Assembly (NCBI GenBank): GCA_040388605.1
Contig: JAZKBN010000003.1
Location: forward strand, 1-64,000
Length of the DNA stretch: 64,000 nucleotides
Direction of reading: 5' to 3'
Source: JAZKBN01 sp040388605
GTDB taxonomy: Bacteria; Bacteroidota; Bacteroidia; Cytophagales; Flexibacteraceae
A model generated the notes under the pieces. That model saw nothing but the letters and a program-made list of their open reading frames with translations, did no database searches and was not told where the DNA came from. The translations under genes and the position numbers were made by a program. The stretch's first letter is position 1. Each line of letters opens with the position of its first letter. This document shows, one piece after another, positions 17,511 through 27,200 of this stretch.

Positions 17511-18722
17511 ATGAGCGAAAGTAAATCGCAATTACCTTATTTAATGGAGCAAACCATGCGTTGGTTTGGCCCGAATGACCCGGTCAGCCTTTCCGATATT
17601 CGGCAAGCCGGCTGCACCGGGGTGGTTACCGCCCTGCACCATATACCAAACGGCGTAGTTTGGACTGTTGAAGAAATAAGCAAGCGTGTACAAACCATAG
17701 CCGACGCAGGCTTGGTATGGAGCGTGGTTGAAAGCCTGCCTGTGCATGAAGCAATAAAAACGCGTACAGGCGAATACCGTCAGTTCCTTGAAAATTATAG
17801 GGTAAGCCTGCGTAACCTGGCAGAATGCGGCGTAAAAACCGTTACCTATAATTTCATGCCCGTGCTTGATTGGACCCGCACCGATCTTGCATACACCATG
17901 CCCGATGGTTCTAAAGCATTACTTTTTGAACGTGCCGCCTTTATAGCGTTCGACGTTTATATTCTGCAACGTCCGGGCGCTGAAAATGATTACAGCTCAG
18001 ATGAAGTGGCTCGGGCCAAAGCACGTTTTGAGGGAATGAGTGACGATGAAAAACAGCTCCTTCAACGCAATGTAATAGCCGGGCTTCCCGGCAGCGAGGA
18101 AAGCTTTAGTCCGCAGGATCTCCTGCGCCACCTGCAGACTTATTCCGGCATAGATGCAGATGCCCTGCGCGCCAACCTTATAGAGTTTCTGCATGCGGTA
18201 ATACCAACAGCATACGAGGTGGGTATCAACATGGTGATTCACCCTGATGACCCGCCATATCCAATTCTAGGTCTTCCCCGTGTAATGAGCACCGAAGCCG
18301 ATTTCCAGGCAATAATCGATGCTGTTCCTGAACCGGCAAACGGACTTTGTTTTTGTACAGGCTCTTTCGGTGTCAGGGCCGATAATGATTTGCCGGCAAT
18401 GGTTCGCAGGTTTGCAGATCGCATACATTTTCTGCACCTGCGCAACACAACCCGCAATGCTTTCGGTGATTTCTTTGAAGATAATCACCTTGAAGGGGAT
18501 GCCGATATGTATGCAGTAGTAAAGGAAGTGGTTATAGCATCTGAGCGCCTGGGAAGGCGAATTGCGGTAAGGCCTGATCACGGGCATCAAATGCTCGACG
18601 ATTTGAAAAAGAAAACCAACCCGGGTTACAGTGCAATCGGCAGGTTGCGCGGCCTTGCGGAACTGAGAGGTCTTGAATTAGGTATAGCTCGAAACCTTGA
18701 AGAGCAAAAGCAAGTTAAATAA
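17511..18722 (+). CDS. uxuA: Mannonate dehydratase
   Basis: Converts D-mannonate to 2-keto-3-deoxy-D-gluconate. The 403-aa protein begins MSESKSQLPYLMEQTMRWFG, with the family WFGPNDPVSL, TALHHIPNGVVW, NFMPVLDWTRTDL and the metal-site region MVIHPDDPP with later CTGSFG and HLRN. The length is standard. Second gene of the hexuronate operon; uxaC starts 5 nt after its stop. Confidence 0.95.
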   Translation: MSESKSQLPYLMEQTMRWFGPNDPVSLSDIRQAGCTGVVTALHHIPNGVVWTVEEISKRVQTIADAGLVWSVVESLPVHEAIKTRTGEYRQFLENYRVSLRNLAECGVKTVTYNFMPVLDWTRTDLAYTMPDGSKALLFERAAFIAFDVYILQRPGAENDYSSDEVARAKARFEGMSDDEKQLLQRNVIAGLPGSEESFSPQDLLRHLQTYSGIDADALRANLIEFLHAVIPTAYEVGINMVIHPDDPPYPILGLPRVMSTEADFQAIIDAVPEPANGLCFCTGSFGVRADNDLPAMVRRFADRIHFLHLRNTTRNAFGDFFEDNHLEGDADMYAVVKEVVIASERLGRRIAVRPDHGHQMLDDLKKKTNPGYSAIGRLRGLAELRGLELGIARNLEEQKQVK

Positions 18723-18727
18723 TCAGC

Positions 18728-20146
18728 ATGAAGCCACTTATTCACGAAGATTTCCTGCTGCATTCCGAATCAGCAAAAAGGTTGTACCACGGTTATGCCA
18801 AAGGTCTTCCCTTAATTGATTACCACAACCACCTGCCGCCCAACGAAATTGCCGACAACAGGAATTTCTCGACCATAACTGAAATCTGGCTAAAAGGCGA
18901 TCACTATAAATGGCGTGCACTACGCGCCGCAGGTACCGATGAGCGCTTTATAACCGGCAATTCCACCGATGAGGAAAAGTTCATGCACTGGGCAGCTGTT
19001 GCGCCCCATACCTTACGTAACCCGCTCTTTCATTGGACGCAGCTTGAGCTGGCTAATCCTTTCGGCATAAAAGAATACCTTAACCCCGAAACGGCAGCCT
19101 CCGTTTACGCCAAAACAAATGAGCAGTTGCAGCAGCCCGAATTTTCGGTACAAAGCCTGCTCACTCGTTTTAACGCAGAAATGGTGGGTACTACAGATGA
19201 TCCCTGCGATGATTTGGCAGACCATATCAGGGTTGCAAAATCAGGTTATTCCGTAAAGGTGCTTCCGGGTTTCAGGCCCGATAAGATATTTGGTATTGAA
19301 AATAAGGAAAGCTTCTTTACCTATTTTGATCGNNNNNNNNNNCTTCAGCAAGTATCAGGCATTACAATAACCGACTTTGATTCACTGTTTGAGGCATATC
19401 AAAATCGTGTGGACTATTTCCATGCAAACGGTTGCCGGGTATCTGACCATGGCTTTACTGCCCTGCCCTATAATTACGAACGTAATACACATCTTGACAG
19501 TAAGTTCAGCGAGTATATTGCTGAAAGGGGAAAAAACACTTTCAGGGATCCTGATAATTTCAGGGGCGTTGTTTTGGCAGAGCTTTGCAAAATGTACCAT
19601 GCCAAGGGCTGGGTGCAACAGTTCCACTTAGGCGCCCAGCGAAACAATAATACCCGGCTGATAAAGCTTCTTGGGGCAGATGTAGGGGCCGACAGTATTG
19701 GTGATTACCACCAGACCACTCCCCTGGCCCGCCTGCTTGATTTGTTGGATTCGGCAGACTCACTTGCCAAAACCGTGCTCTATAACCTGAATCCCGCCGA
19801 TAATGAGGCCTTTGCCACCATGGCCGGCAATTATTGCCAAGGCCCTGAACCCGGCAAAGTTCAGTTTGGTGCTGCCTGGTGGTTCCTTGACCAGAAAGAC
19901 GGCATGGAACGCCAGCTGAATGCCCTGAGCTCATTGGGCTCATTAAGCACTTTTATTGGCATGCTTACAGATTCACGCAGCTTCCTCAGCTTTAGTCGCC
20001 ACGAGTATTTCAGGCGCATATTGTGCAACCTGCTGGGTTCTGAAATGGAACGCGGCGAACTGCCGAATGATGAAAAATGGATAGGAAAACTGGTGTCGGA
20101 TATTTGTTATTACAATGCCAGGCGTTATTTCAATGATTTTAAATAG
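18728..20146 (+). CDS. uxaC: Glucuronate isomerase
   Basis: Isomerises D-glucuronate to D-fructuronate (and galacturonate to tagaturonate), the entry step of the pathway. The protein is about 472 aa and has LIDYHNHLPP (metal-type H33/H35), the ITEIWLKGDHYKWRALRA segment and the C-terminal EYFRRILCNLLG. A 10-N gap (19333-19342) falls after FFTYFD; the frame is kept across it as written, but a few residues are unknown. It starts 5 nt after uxuA and ends 4 nt before eda, so the three are one transcript. Confidence 0.95.
   Translation: MKPLIHEDFLLHSESAKRLYHGYAKGLPLIDYHNHLPPNEIADNRNFSTITEIWLKGDHYKWRALRAAGTDERFITGNSTDEEKFMHWAAVAPHTLRNPLFHWTQLELANPFGIKEYLNPETAASVYAKTNEQLQQPEFSVQSLLTRFNAEMVGTTDDPCDDLADHIRVAKSGYSVKVLPGFRPDKIFGIENKESFFTYFDXXXXLQQVSGITITDFDSLFEAYQNRVDYFHANGCRVSDHGFTALPYNYERNTHLDSKFSEYIAERGKNTFRDPDNFRGVVLAELCKMYHAKGWVQQFHLGAQRNNNTRLIKLLGADVGADSIGDYHQTTPLARLLDLLDSADSLAKTVLYNLNPADNEAFATMAGNYCQGPEPGKVQFGAAWWFLDQKDGMERQLNALSSLGSLSTFIGMLTDSRSFLSFSRHEYFRRILCNLLGSEMERGELPNDEKWIGKLVSDICYYNARRYFNDFK
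19333..19342. other. Assembly gap (10 N) inside uxaC
   Basis: Run of exactly ten N within uxaC. Ten N keep the frame, but the real missing length is unknown. Confidence 0.95.
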
Positions 20147-20150
20147 AAAA

Positions 20151-20819
20151 ATGAACAAGAAAGAACAAGTTCTGAAAGTAATAAATGAGCAGCAGCTCAT
20201 ACCTCTTTTTTACCACGACAGCTTAGAAGTAAGCGAAGAGGTAATAACTGCCATGTATGAAGGCGGAATACGCATAATGGAATATACCAACAGGGGTGTA
20301 CATGCCATTGCCAATTTTGGCGCTTTAATGCATCAGAAGGCAACGCGCTGGCCCGAATTGCAATTAGGTATAGGCACAGTTAAAACCGAGCAGGATGCCG
20401 ATAATTTCCTGGCATTAAACCCTGATTTTGTTGTTGCCCCATGTATGGTGCCGGAAGTAGGCGCTAAGGTGCTTGCAGCAGGCCTGCTGTGGATACCCGG
20501 TACCATGACCACAACTGAAATAGCAGCTGCCCAGAAGAATGGTGCCACAATGCTAAAGCTTTTCCCCGGAAGCTTGCTGGGCCCCGGCTATGTTACTGCA
20601 GTTCGCGATATTTTCCCTGATCTTATGTTTATGCCAACAGGCGGAGTTGAGCCTGAAACGGGTAACCTGAAAGCCTGGTTTAAATCTGGCGTTGTTGCAG
20701 TTGGCATGGGAAGCAAGCTTATTTCAAAAGATATACTCGATAATCGTGATTACGATACCCTTCGCATGCGTGCGACCTGGCTGCTAGAACTGGTTCAGGA
20801 ATCTCGCTCAGCCAAATAA
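20151..20819 (+). CDS. eda: KDPG aldolase (2-keto-3-deoxy-6-phosphogluconate)
   Basis: Class I aldolase that splits KDPG to pyruvate and glyceraldehyde 3-phosphate. Taken from ATG 20151 it is 222 aa: catalytic E44 (RIMEYTNRG), GIGTVKTE (73-80), APCMVPEV, the Schiff-base lysine in ATMLKLFPG (K136) and MPTGGVEP. A longer frame starts at 20115 inside uxaC, but the ATG 4 nt after the uxaC stop is the natural start. Last gene of the hexuronate operon; the kinase that would make KDPG is not in the window. Confidence 0.92.
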   Translation: MNKKEQVLKVINEQQLIPLFYHDSLEVSEEVITAMYEGGIRIMEYTNRGVHAIANFGALMHQKATRWPELQLGIGTVKTEQDADNFLALNPDFVVAPCMVPEVGAKVLAAGLLWIPGTMTTTEIAAAQKNGATMLKLFPGSLLGPGYVTAVRDIFPDLMFMPTGGVEPETGNLKAWFKSGVVAVGMGSKLISKDILDNRDYDTLRMRATWLLELVQESRSAK

Positions 20820-20833
20820 AGCATATACTGTAC

Positions 20834-20894
20834 AGCTCTAAGCCAAAACGCCTGTCGCAAATTAAATTGCTGACAGGCGTTTTGGCTTAGAGCT
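20834..20894. terminator. Bidirectional terminator, 23-bp perfect repeat
   Basis: Arms 20834-20856 and 20872-20894 are perfectly complementary over 23 bp, with a loop that can pair further (GCAA/TTGC). It lies between the convergent eda and plsY genes, 14 nt after the eda stop and 23 nt from the plsY stop, so it likely ends both transcripts. Confidence 0.85.
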
Positions 20895-20917
20895 TAAAAT
20901 GCGCAGGAGAATCAATC

Positions 20918-21511
20918 TTATCTTGACCAAATCTTAAACCTGTTTTCCTTGCCCTCACGCAGTCTTTTTATGTTAGCCCTATGGGTAAATACCAGCCACA
21001 CGAACATGCATGCACCAAATGCGATAAGCACTTCCTGGTTCGGGGCCTTAAAAACAGTAAGCAGCACCAGCGGGAAAGCCGATGCAGCTAATAATGAACC
21101 AAGGCTGACATACCCGGTTGAAAGGAATACTAAGAGAAATACACCCACACTGCTTAATGCTGCCTGCGGATGTACGCAAAGCACCATACCAAGTAAGGTA
21201 GCAACCCCCTTACCGCCCCTGAATCCTGCAAATACCGGGTATATATGCCCAAGCACGGCTGCAAGGCCAAGAAGTATGCGGAACGTTGTCAGGCTTTCGG
21301 CACCTATAATGCTGCGCAGGAAAAGTTGGTCGGCCAGTGCTGCGGCTAAATAACCTTTCCCGGCATCGAACAGGAGCACAAAAGTACCGGCAGGCTTACC
21401 CAGTACCCTGAATGTATTTGTAGCGCCTGCATTGCCGCTGCCATGCTCTCGTACATCTTTTTTAAAGAACAGCCTTCCTGTCCATACAGCTGCCGGTACA
21501 GAGCCCAGCAT
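20918..21511 (-). CDS. plsY: Glycerol-3-phosphate acyltransferase PlsY
   Basis: Membrane enzyme that transfers the acyl group from acyl-phosphate to glycerol 3-phosphate. From the first ATG (21511) it is 197 aa: LGSVPAAVWTG, DVREHGSGNAGATNTFRVLG (motif 1) and FRGGKGVATLLG (motif 2), with several membrane helices. The start is odd: the first helix clearly begins upstream of the ATG (LLYTGLAVLSAY is encoded in frame at 21512-21547), but there is no ATG, GTG or TTG in that stretch before the stop of the preceding gene at 21584-21586. An ATG that overlaps that stop (TGATG) is in another frame, so a one-base shift near 21550 would give a normal protein. Confidence 0.88.
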   Translation of the reverse strand: MLGSVPAAVWTGRLFFKKDVREHGSGNAGATNTFRVLGKPAGTFVLLFDAGKGYLAAALADQLFLRSIIGAESLTTFRILLGLAAVLGHIYPVFAGFRGGKGVATLLGMVLCVHPQAALSSVGVFLLVFLSTGYVSLGSLLAASAFPLVLLTVFKAPNQEVLIAFGACMFVWLVFTHRANIKRLREGKENRFKIWSR

Positions 21512-21583
21512 GTAGGCAGAAAGAACGGCAAGGCCGGTATATAATAGTTGTGTTTGGTCCTTTTGGTATCTGTGGCAAAGGCA

Positions 21584-24500
21584 TCAGAAACCGCCGCTTT
21601 CTTCTTCTTCTTTTTTCTTTTTGTCGGCTTCTTCTTTGCGTTTTTTATCTTCTGCTTCTTTCAGCTTACGCGCTTCAGCTTTTTTCTTTTCAGCTTCTGC
21701 AGCGGCGGCGGCAGGGTCTGCAGCAGGTTTTACAACTGCAGGATTAGTTCCAAGACTGTCAGCACCGGTTTTCTTCAGGCTGTCGGCTGCGGCTTTTGCT
21801 GCTGAATCTGCGGGAGCAGCAGCAGGTGTGGCAACAGGATCGCCCAAAAGCGGGTCTAAGCCGTTTGCAGCTTCATCGGCTGCTTTTTTCTCGGCAGCAA
21901 CTTCGTCTTTTTTACGTTTTTCTTCAGCCTGCTTTGCTTTTTCTGCATCGGCTTTGGCTTTCTTTTCTGCAGCGGCTGCTTTACGCTCTTCCTCGCTTAA
22001 TGGGAAAAGCTCATCGGCAGCGTCAGCGTTAGGTTCTTCGGGAGTGGGCGGAGCGTCCTGCTTTTTCTTTTTGTCTTTATCTTCTGTGTCGGTGCTTGTA
22101 GCAGATGCATCTATACCCGCAGGTTGCTGCGGAACAGGCTCAGTATCAACATAATCCTGGTCGAAGTAATTTTTAAAATAATCTTTCAGGAATGTACCTT
22201 TTTCGCCGCCTTCGGCAGGTGCAAAACAATAAGTACCGGCGCGCGTAATATTTGCCTTGCTGCTCTTTTTAATTTCAGCCATAAACTTATCGTCAGAAGA
22301 GCTCACAAGAAGCTTCTTGCTGTCGTCATACCCGAAATAGAACCAGCCGTCCTGCGAGAACTCAAGGTATATATTTACAAAATCGCCCTGCAGGCCTTTA
22401 CGAACTTCAATGGCCCCGGTAACTTTTGCATTCAAATCTGTGCGGTTAATATTGGCTACCCCTATTTTGCCAACACTGTACCAGGCGTTTTGCTTAGCGC
22501 TCCAACGCAAATTAACATCAGACATTACTATGCCGCGGGCGAGTTTACCAACTGTTTCGGCTATTGGCGAGTAGTTAACCTTAGACCTGATTTCATAATC
22601 TCTTGCCGACCTGTTACCTGCAATATCAGCAATGCGGAAGAGTACTGCCGTAAGGTCTTCATTTGCCGGCTGGGGCTGCAGGGTTTTAACGCGGTCTTTT
22701 GCGGTTGCTTCCATTGCCTTCCAACTGTTGGCGGGTATGGAAGAAATGAACTGCATCATGGCGCCTAAAGTATAATTAGCGCTGTCAGAGTTTCCTTCCC
22801 CGGAACCGGCAGTATTCAATATATAGTCTTCATCAGGTTTAGGGCCCTGGCGAAGCATGGTAAATTTACCTTCATAACCTACCCTGCTGGTACTGTCGTT
22901 ATAGCTGAAAATATTGCCTTCATAGGTTGTGCCCTTCATTTTTTCAGCAGAACCTACCTTAAATACCTTGGTTTCAGGTGTAAAGCTCAAAAGGCCTGTG
23001 CTTGTAAAAAGCGCAACATCGGTAGGGTTCTTTTTAGTGTTTACAAAAACGCTGTACATGTTGTTTTCACCGTCTTCAATAAAGAGGCCGCTGGTAAGCA
23101 ATTGCCCGCTGGCATCAGTTGCGCCCTCGGTATTTACGCTAAAGTTGCGTTCGTCTTTATTAACGTAGGTAATCCAGGCCTGGTTGGTGTTTTTCTTGGT
23201 ATCAAGGGTAACCATACCTTTGAATTCAAGATTTGCCTTACGCGCATTCATGATAACGCCACCTTTAAAGAGAATACCCGGCGTTAAGCGCAAAGGCTGC
23301 GTTTCAGGCACCTCGCCACCGCTTTGTGTAAAGTAGTTGCCCCAGTTTTTGCCGAGCTTACGCTTGGCATCAATTCTTTCTGAAACCAGCTTTTCTTTTT
23401 CTTCAACTAAACGGAGCTTTTCCTTTTGCTGCTTTTCAAGGGCTTTTTCGTGTTTGGCCTCGAGCTTTGCCCTTACATCATCCGGCGCATCAGGAGGTAT
23501 TTCGAGGGGGGGAACAGGTGCAATCGCGCTGTCGGGCGAAGCCATATTCTTTATTTTCTCATCGTAATCGGCAAGCACTTTTTCTCGCTCTTTATCAAGA
23601 TACTTATCTGCTTCGCGGTTTTTCTCATCGGTTTCCTGGCTGAAACTGTCGAAGCGGATAGAGAGGGTATCGTTATCGGAGTTTACATAACGATAAAGGG
23701 CATCACCTACAAAATCGTGCAGCGAGTTAATTTTAATATTACCGTCTGTGAGGTAGTGGTATTTGTTCAGGGTATCCACTTCAATATGTGCCTTCATTAA
23801 GGGCAGCATATTGGCGTTTTCCTGTATGTGAACTATGCCGCTGTCAGGGGTTATGCGGGCATCGGCACAGAGTATGTATGGAATACCCTTAATTGTAAGC
23901 GTGTGGTCTTCAATATTATATATCGCTTCTGTTGCACTGAAATTCAGGCTGTCCTGCTCAGGCAGGGTGCTGTAGAAGTAGGATTCGGCAATATCGATAC
24001 TATCCGGCTTGCTCATGGTCACAATCTTCTTATCGAAGTCCCAGATTGCCTTTGGTATTGATGTTTTGTATTGTGCGTAGGGGAATGCGTTAGATGCGAA
24101 ACCCGAAACTTCCGGGGTCATTTCGGCAAATCGCTTTTTAAGGTCATATACAAATTTTACGTTTGTACATGCCACCGCCGGCTTGAGCGTATCTTCAGAT
24201 TCAATTTTGAAATTTGCTTCGCGGCCGCTGAAATTTTCTTTTTCAAATGTAAGCTGCTGGCTGCTTACTACTGATCCCTGGCGTTTTACATCTCCGCCGC
24301 CCGTTACCTTACGCGGACCTACCACAATTCGGCCATTAAGGGTGGTTGATTTTTGGTAAAGTGTAATCGGCGATTCGGGGCCGTTACTGATTATCATGCT
24401 GTCTTCTTTTACCTTCCAGAGCATGTGGTAATTTTCAGCCTGTGCATCGGGGTATTTGCCGTTTGCGGTATCGGTAGCCTCCATAACGAAGGTTTTGCCA

Positions 24501-27130
24501 TCTGTTACCACTGAGTCCTGGTAAAAAATGAAATCTTCAGATTTAACAACGGTGCTCAGGTAATGAATTTCTCCTTTACCCCTTATACCTTTATTATCGA
24601 GGCTGATGTTACCGAAGAACTTACCGGGGCCATTGTATATTTTGTAACCTTCGGCAGGAGCGGCGTGCTTAAAGCCCAGGGAAAGATCTTTCTGCAAACG
24701 CAAAGATTCTTTGAAACTCGGGAAAATACTGTCCGAAACAAAAGTACCCGCAAAGGAGATTGTTTTTAAATCGGTACTGGCCAGTGAATCGGCGTTGAAC
24801 GGGGGTACTTTGAAGTAAACGTTTTGGTTATAGGCGCCTTTCAGAATCCTTGGGCTGTCGAAATACACAAAGCTTTTGTTTTCAACATCAAGTACCGGGT
24901 ATTCAGGGAATTTAAGGCGGTTGCTCTTATTATCGGGCTTGTTAATGTAAAGCACACCGGATGTAGGTGTGCCTTTGCCCGATGAATCGGTAGAGGCGCC
25001 ATCGTGGTGTCGTTTGCCTTCCAGTTTTACAGATTCACCTTTCTGCACCTGCTCTTTACCCTTTTTGCCTTTCTTAGTCTTCTTAGGCTCAATTTTCAGG
25101 TTTATAGAGTCAATCTGCTGCAGGTCTATTTTGAACTTATTGTAATCAAATTTGAAGCTGCGACCGTGAATATCGAAAGAGCCTGCATGTATGAAGCCGT
25201 TAAAAATAAAATCGCGGTTTTTGGTTACGGTCAGGCTTTTATCATAAGGTTTTATAAACACTCCCAGGGAGTCGCTGAGCGAGAATTTTTCAACACCGTT
25301 AATGGTTAGATCTTTACTGACAACATTGAGCCGGGCATTTACATCACGACCGGTGAGCGAAGGAATAGAAACGAAATCGTAATCTTTTTTGTGGTTTTTG
25401 CTGGAATAGTAGTGCTTTAGCTTTTCCTTAATAACAATGCGGCCTTTCTCAGGGGTATATTCCACAAAGCCCAGGTTTGCCAAAACCAATACCGATTGCT
25501 TAAGCTCGCTTTCTTTTATTTTATACTCAGTTGATAGCGAGCCGGTATACATAATAGGCTCACCCGTCTGTATAAAATGCCTCATCAGTATGGTGATGGC
25601 ATTAAAGCGCCACATACCTGATGTGGTTGAATAAAGCGACTTGTTAAAATAATCAGTGGATTCAAACATGGCCGGCACATGTTGGGCGGCGCTGTTAATT
25701 ACAAAATCTATATACCCGCTGTCTATACTCCAACGCATCTCATCGCAGGTAATTTCAAGGGCATGCCAAGGGGTTAAGAAAGGCGTTTCGCGGAAACGGC
25801 CTTTATCTTTAAACAGGTTTACCTTATTTTTCCCTGTTGAGTAAACCAGCCTTCCGCCGGGCTGAAAAATAGTATCTTCTTTCAGGTATATAACCGATGA
25901 TGCTTCGGGGGCACTATAGAGGGTATCTCCGCTGATATCCAAACGATTGCCCTCCCAACGCATAAGCGGCTTGTCACGGTTTTTAAGGAAAAAAACGCTT
26001 GGGCTGGCGTAATAAGTTTCAGTATTAATTTTATAACCCACCATGCTGAAACCACCTGAAATACTGATGTTTTCAGGCAGGCCTTTCAACCTGTTGGTGT
26101 TCAGGTACCCTGTAAATCGTGGCCAGGTGCTTGTAGAAGGCCCCCTGTGCTTAACACTTTTAAATTCCATGTTACCCAACATGGGCGCCGAAAGGCGATC
26201 AGGGAAATGCAGGGTGCTGTGATCGAAGGAAAACTCGAATACATTAACCTTAAACTGGTATTTGCCAAGCTCTGAATAAACTTCCGGGCCGAAGCCGGCA
26301 GTACGCCAATCAAAACGGCCGCCTTTGCCTAAGAAAAGGCCCGATTCAGAAACGTAAACGCCGCGAGTGCCTTCAATGGCTGTAGTATCGTAATTATTTT
26401 CAAAGTTTAAGTCTGCCTTACCAAAAATAATTACAGCGCCGTGAACATCGGCTAATTGGGGTTTTGGCGGAATTTGGGGGTTTTCTTCAACATAAGTTCC
26501 GTTGGTATCTGAGGCAAGAACGGGATCTTTCCCAAAGTAATCAGGTTTTGGAGGGGCTGGTGTGGTATCGTCCTGTGCCTGCTCGCCATCGAAGTAAAAT
26601 GAAATATTCTCCGCGTTGGCTTTCAGGGAGTTAAACTTGTTCTGGTAAAGCATATCTTTATCGCATAGCGTATAAATTGTGCCGAACCACTGCTTCATTT
26701 GATCAGGCGTATATGAGCCTGCAACGCGGTTGTTTACATTAAAAAGTTGCTCAAGCGCTTTAGGCTCAAGCTTTTTATTATTTATAGCGGCAACACTGCT
26801 GTTAAGCAGCATTTCAAAAAACGGGTGAGGAGGCAGTTTGCGCAGGGCCATTGTGCGCGCGCCCTTCATGAAAAGCTTCTTTTGCTCCTCTGTTAAGCTC
26901 CCCCAAACATTTGTAAAATCGTCGGCCGATTTTTCAGCAACAGCAAGCTTAGAACTTTTTACCAGCCGGCTAAGATCGGTAATAAAGGTATCGGGATGAT
27001 GATGCAGGTTATGCAGTTGCGCGTTTGCTGAAAAAGAAACGCAAAACAGCAGAGCCGCAAAAATGCAAAGCGAAGCTCTGAAAAAAGGCAGCATAATTGC
27101 CGGGTTTGATTTTTGCCTTTTGGCGTACAT
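21584..27130 (-). CDS. Giant exported protein with low-complexity tail, unrecognised
   Basis: 1848 aa. An N-terminal signal peptide (hydrophobic SLCIFAALLFCVSFSANAQ, about 20-38; an inner ATG at residue 13 may be the true start) shows export. Residues about 200-1500 are rich in short beta-type segments such as ATEAIYNIEDHTLTIKGIPY, reminiscent of the repeated strands of OstA/LptA-like proteins; this is a resemblance, not an assignment. Around 1170-1250 lies a charged helical stretch, and the last 190 residues are a Lys/Ala/Glu/Pro low-complexity tail ending EEEESGGF. I know no function. prmA lies upstream on the same strand and plsY follows after 72 nt. Confidence 0.75.
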   Translation of the reverse strand: MYAKRQKSNPAIMLPFFRASLCIFAALLFCVSFSANAQLHNLHHHPDTFITDLSRLVKSSKLAVAEKSADDFTNVWGSLTEEQKKLFMKGARTMALRKLPPHPFFEMLLNSSVAAINNKKLEPKALEQLFNVNNRVAGSYTPDQMKQWFGTIYTLCDKDMLYQNKFNSLKANAENISFYFDGEQAQDDTTPAPPKPDYFGKDPVLASDTNGTYVEENPQIPPKPQLADVHGAVIIFGKADLNFENNYDTTAIEGTRGVYVSESGLFLGKGGRFDWRTAGFGPEVYSELGKYQFKVNVFEFSFDHSTLHFPDRLSAPMLGNMEFKSVKHRGPSTSTWPRFTGYLNTNRLKGLPENISISGGFSMVGYKINTETYYASPSVFFLKNRDKPLMRWEGNRLDISGDTLYSAPEASSVIYLKEDTIFQPGGRLVYSTGKNKVNLFKDKGRFRETPFLTPWHALEITCDEMRWSIDSGYIDFVINSAAQHVPAMFESTDYFNKSLYSTTSGMWRFNAITILMRHFIQTGEPIMYTGSLSTEYKIKESELKQSVLVLANLGFVEYTPEKGRIVIKEKLKHYYSSKNHKKDYDFVSIPSLTGRDVNARLNVVSKDLTINGVEKFSLSDSLGVFIKPYDKSLTVTKNRDFIFNGFIHAGSFDIHGRSFKFDYNKFKIDLQQIDSINLKIEPKKTKKGKKGKEQVQKGESVKLEGKRHHDGASTDSSGKGTPTSGVLYINKPDNKSNRLKFPEYPVLDVENKSFVYFDSPRILKGAYNQNVYFKVPPFNADSLASTDLKTISFAGTFVSDSIFPSFKESLRLQKDLSLGFKHAAPAEGYKIYNGPGKFFGNISLDNKGIRGKGEIHYLSTVVKSEDFIFYQDSVVTDGKTFVMEATDTANGKYPDAQAENYHMLWKVKEDSMIISNGPESPITLYQKSTTLNGRIVVGPRKVTGGGDVKRQGSVVSSQQLTFEKENFSGREANFKIESEDTLKPAVACTNVKFVYDLKKRFAEMTPEVSGFASNAFPYAQYKTSIPKAIWDFDKKIVTMSKPDSIDIAESYFYSTLPEQDSLNFSATEAIYNIEDHTLTIKGIPYILCADARITPDSGIVHIQENANMLPLMKAHIEVDTLNKYHYLTDGNIKINSLHDFVGDALYRYVNSDNDTLSIRFDSFSQETDEKNREADKYLDKEREKVLADYDEKIKNMASPDSAIAPVPPLEIPPDAPDDVRAKLEAKHEKALEKQQKEKLRLVEEKEKLVSERIDAKRKLGKNWGNYFTQSGGEVPETQPLRLTPGILFKGGVIMNARKANLEFKGMVTLDTKKNTNQAWITYVNKDERNFSVNTEGATDASGQLLTSGLFIEDGENNMYSVFVNTKKNPTDVALFTSTGLLSFTPETKVFKVGSAEKMKGTTYEGNIFSYNDSTSRVGYEGKFTMLRQGPKPDEDYILNTAGSGEGNSDSANYTLGAMMQFISSIPANSWKAMEATAKDRVKTLQPQPANEDLTAVLFRIADIAGNRSARDYEIRSKVNYSPIAETVGKLARGIVMSDVNLRWSAKQNAWYSVGKIGVANINRTDLNAKVTGAIEVRKGLQGDFVNIYLEFSQDGWFYFGYDDSKKLLVSSSDDKFMAEIKKSSKANITRAGTYCFAPAEGGEKGTFLKDYFKNYFDQDYVDTEPVPQQPAGIDASATSTDTEDKDKKKKQDAPPTPEEPNADAADELFPLSEEERKAAAAEKKAKADAEKAKQAEEKRKKDEVAAEKKAADEAANGLDPLLGDPVATPAAAPADSAAKAAADSLKKTGADSLGTNPAVVKPAADPAAAAAEAEKKKAEARKLKEAEDKKRKEEADKKKKEEEESGGF

Positions 27131-27200
27131 CTGTTAGCGGCTTAAATTGTTCCGCGGAATATAAAGCAGCCCAATTGGGAAGCTTTGTGTATATTATGTT

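Noticed and set aside
22124..22768. 214-codon plus-strand ORF inside the giant gene
   Set aside because: Antisense shadow of the 1848-residue protein; its sequence matches no family and the minus frame is clearly coding.
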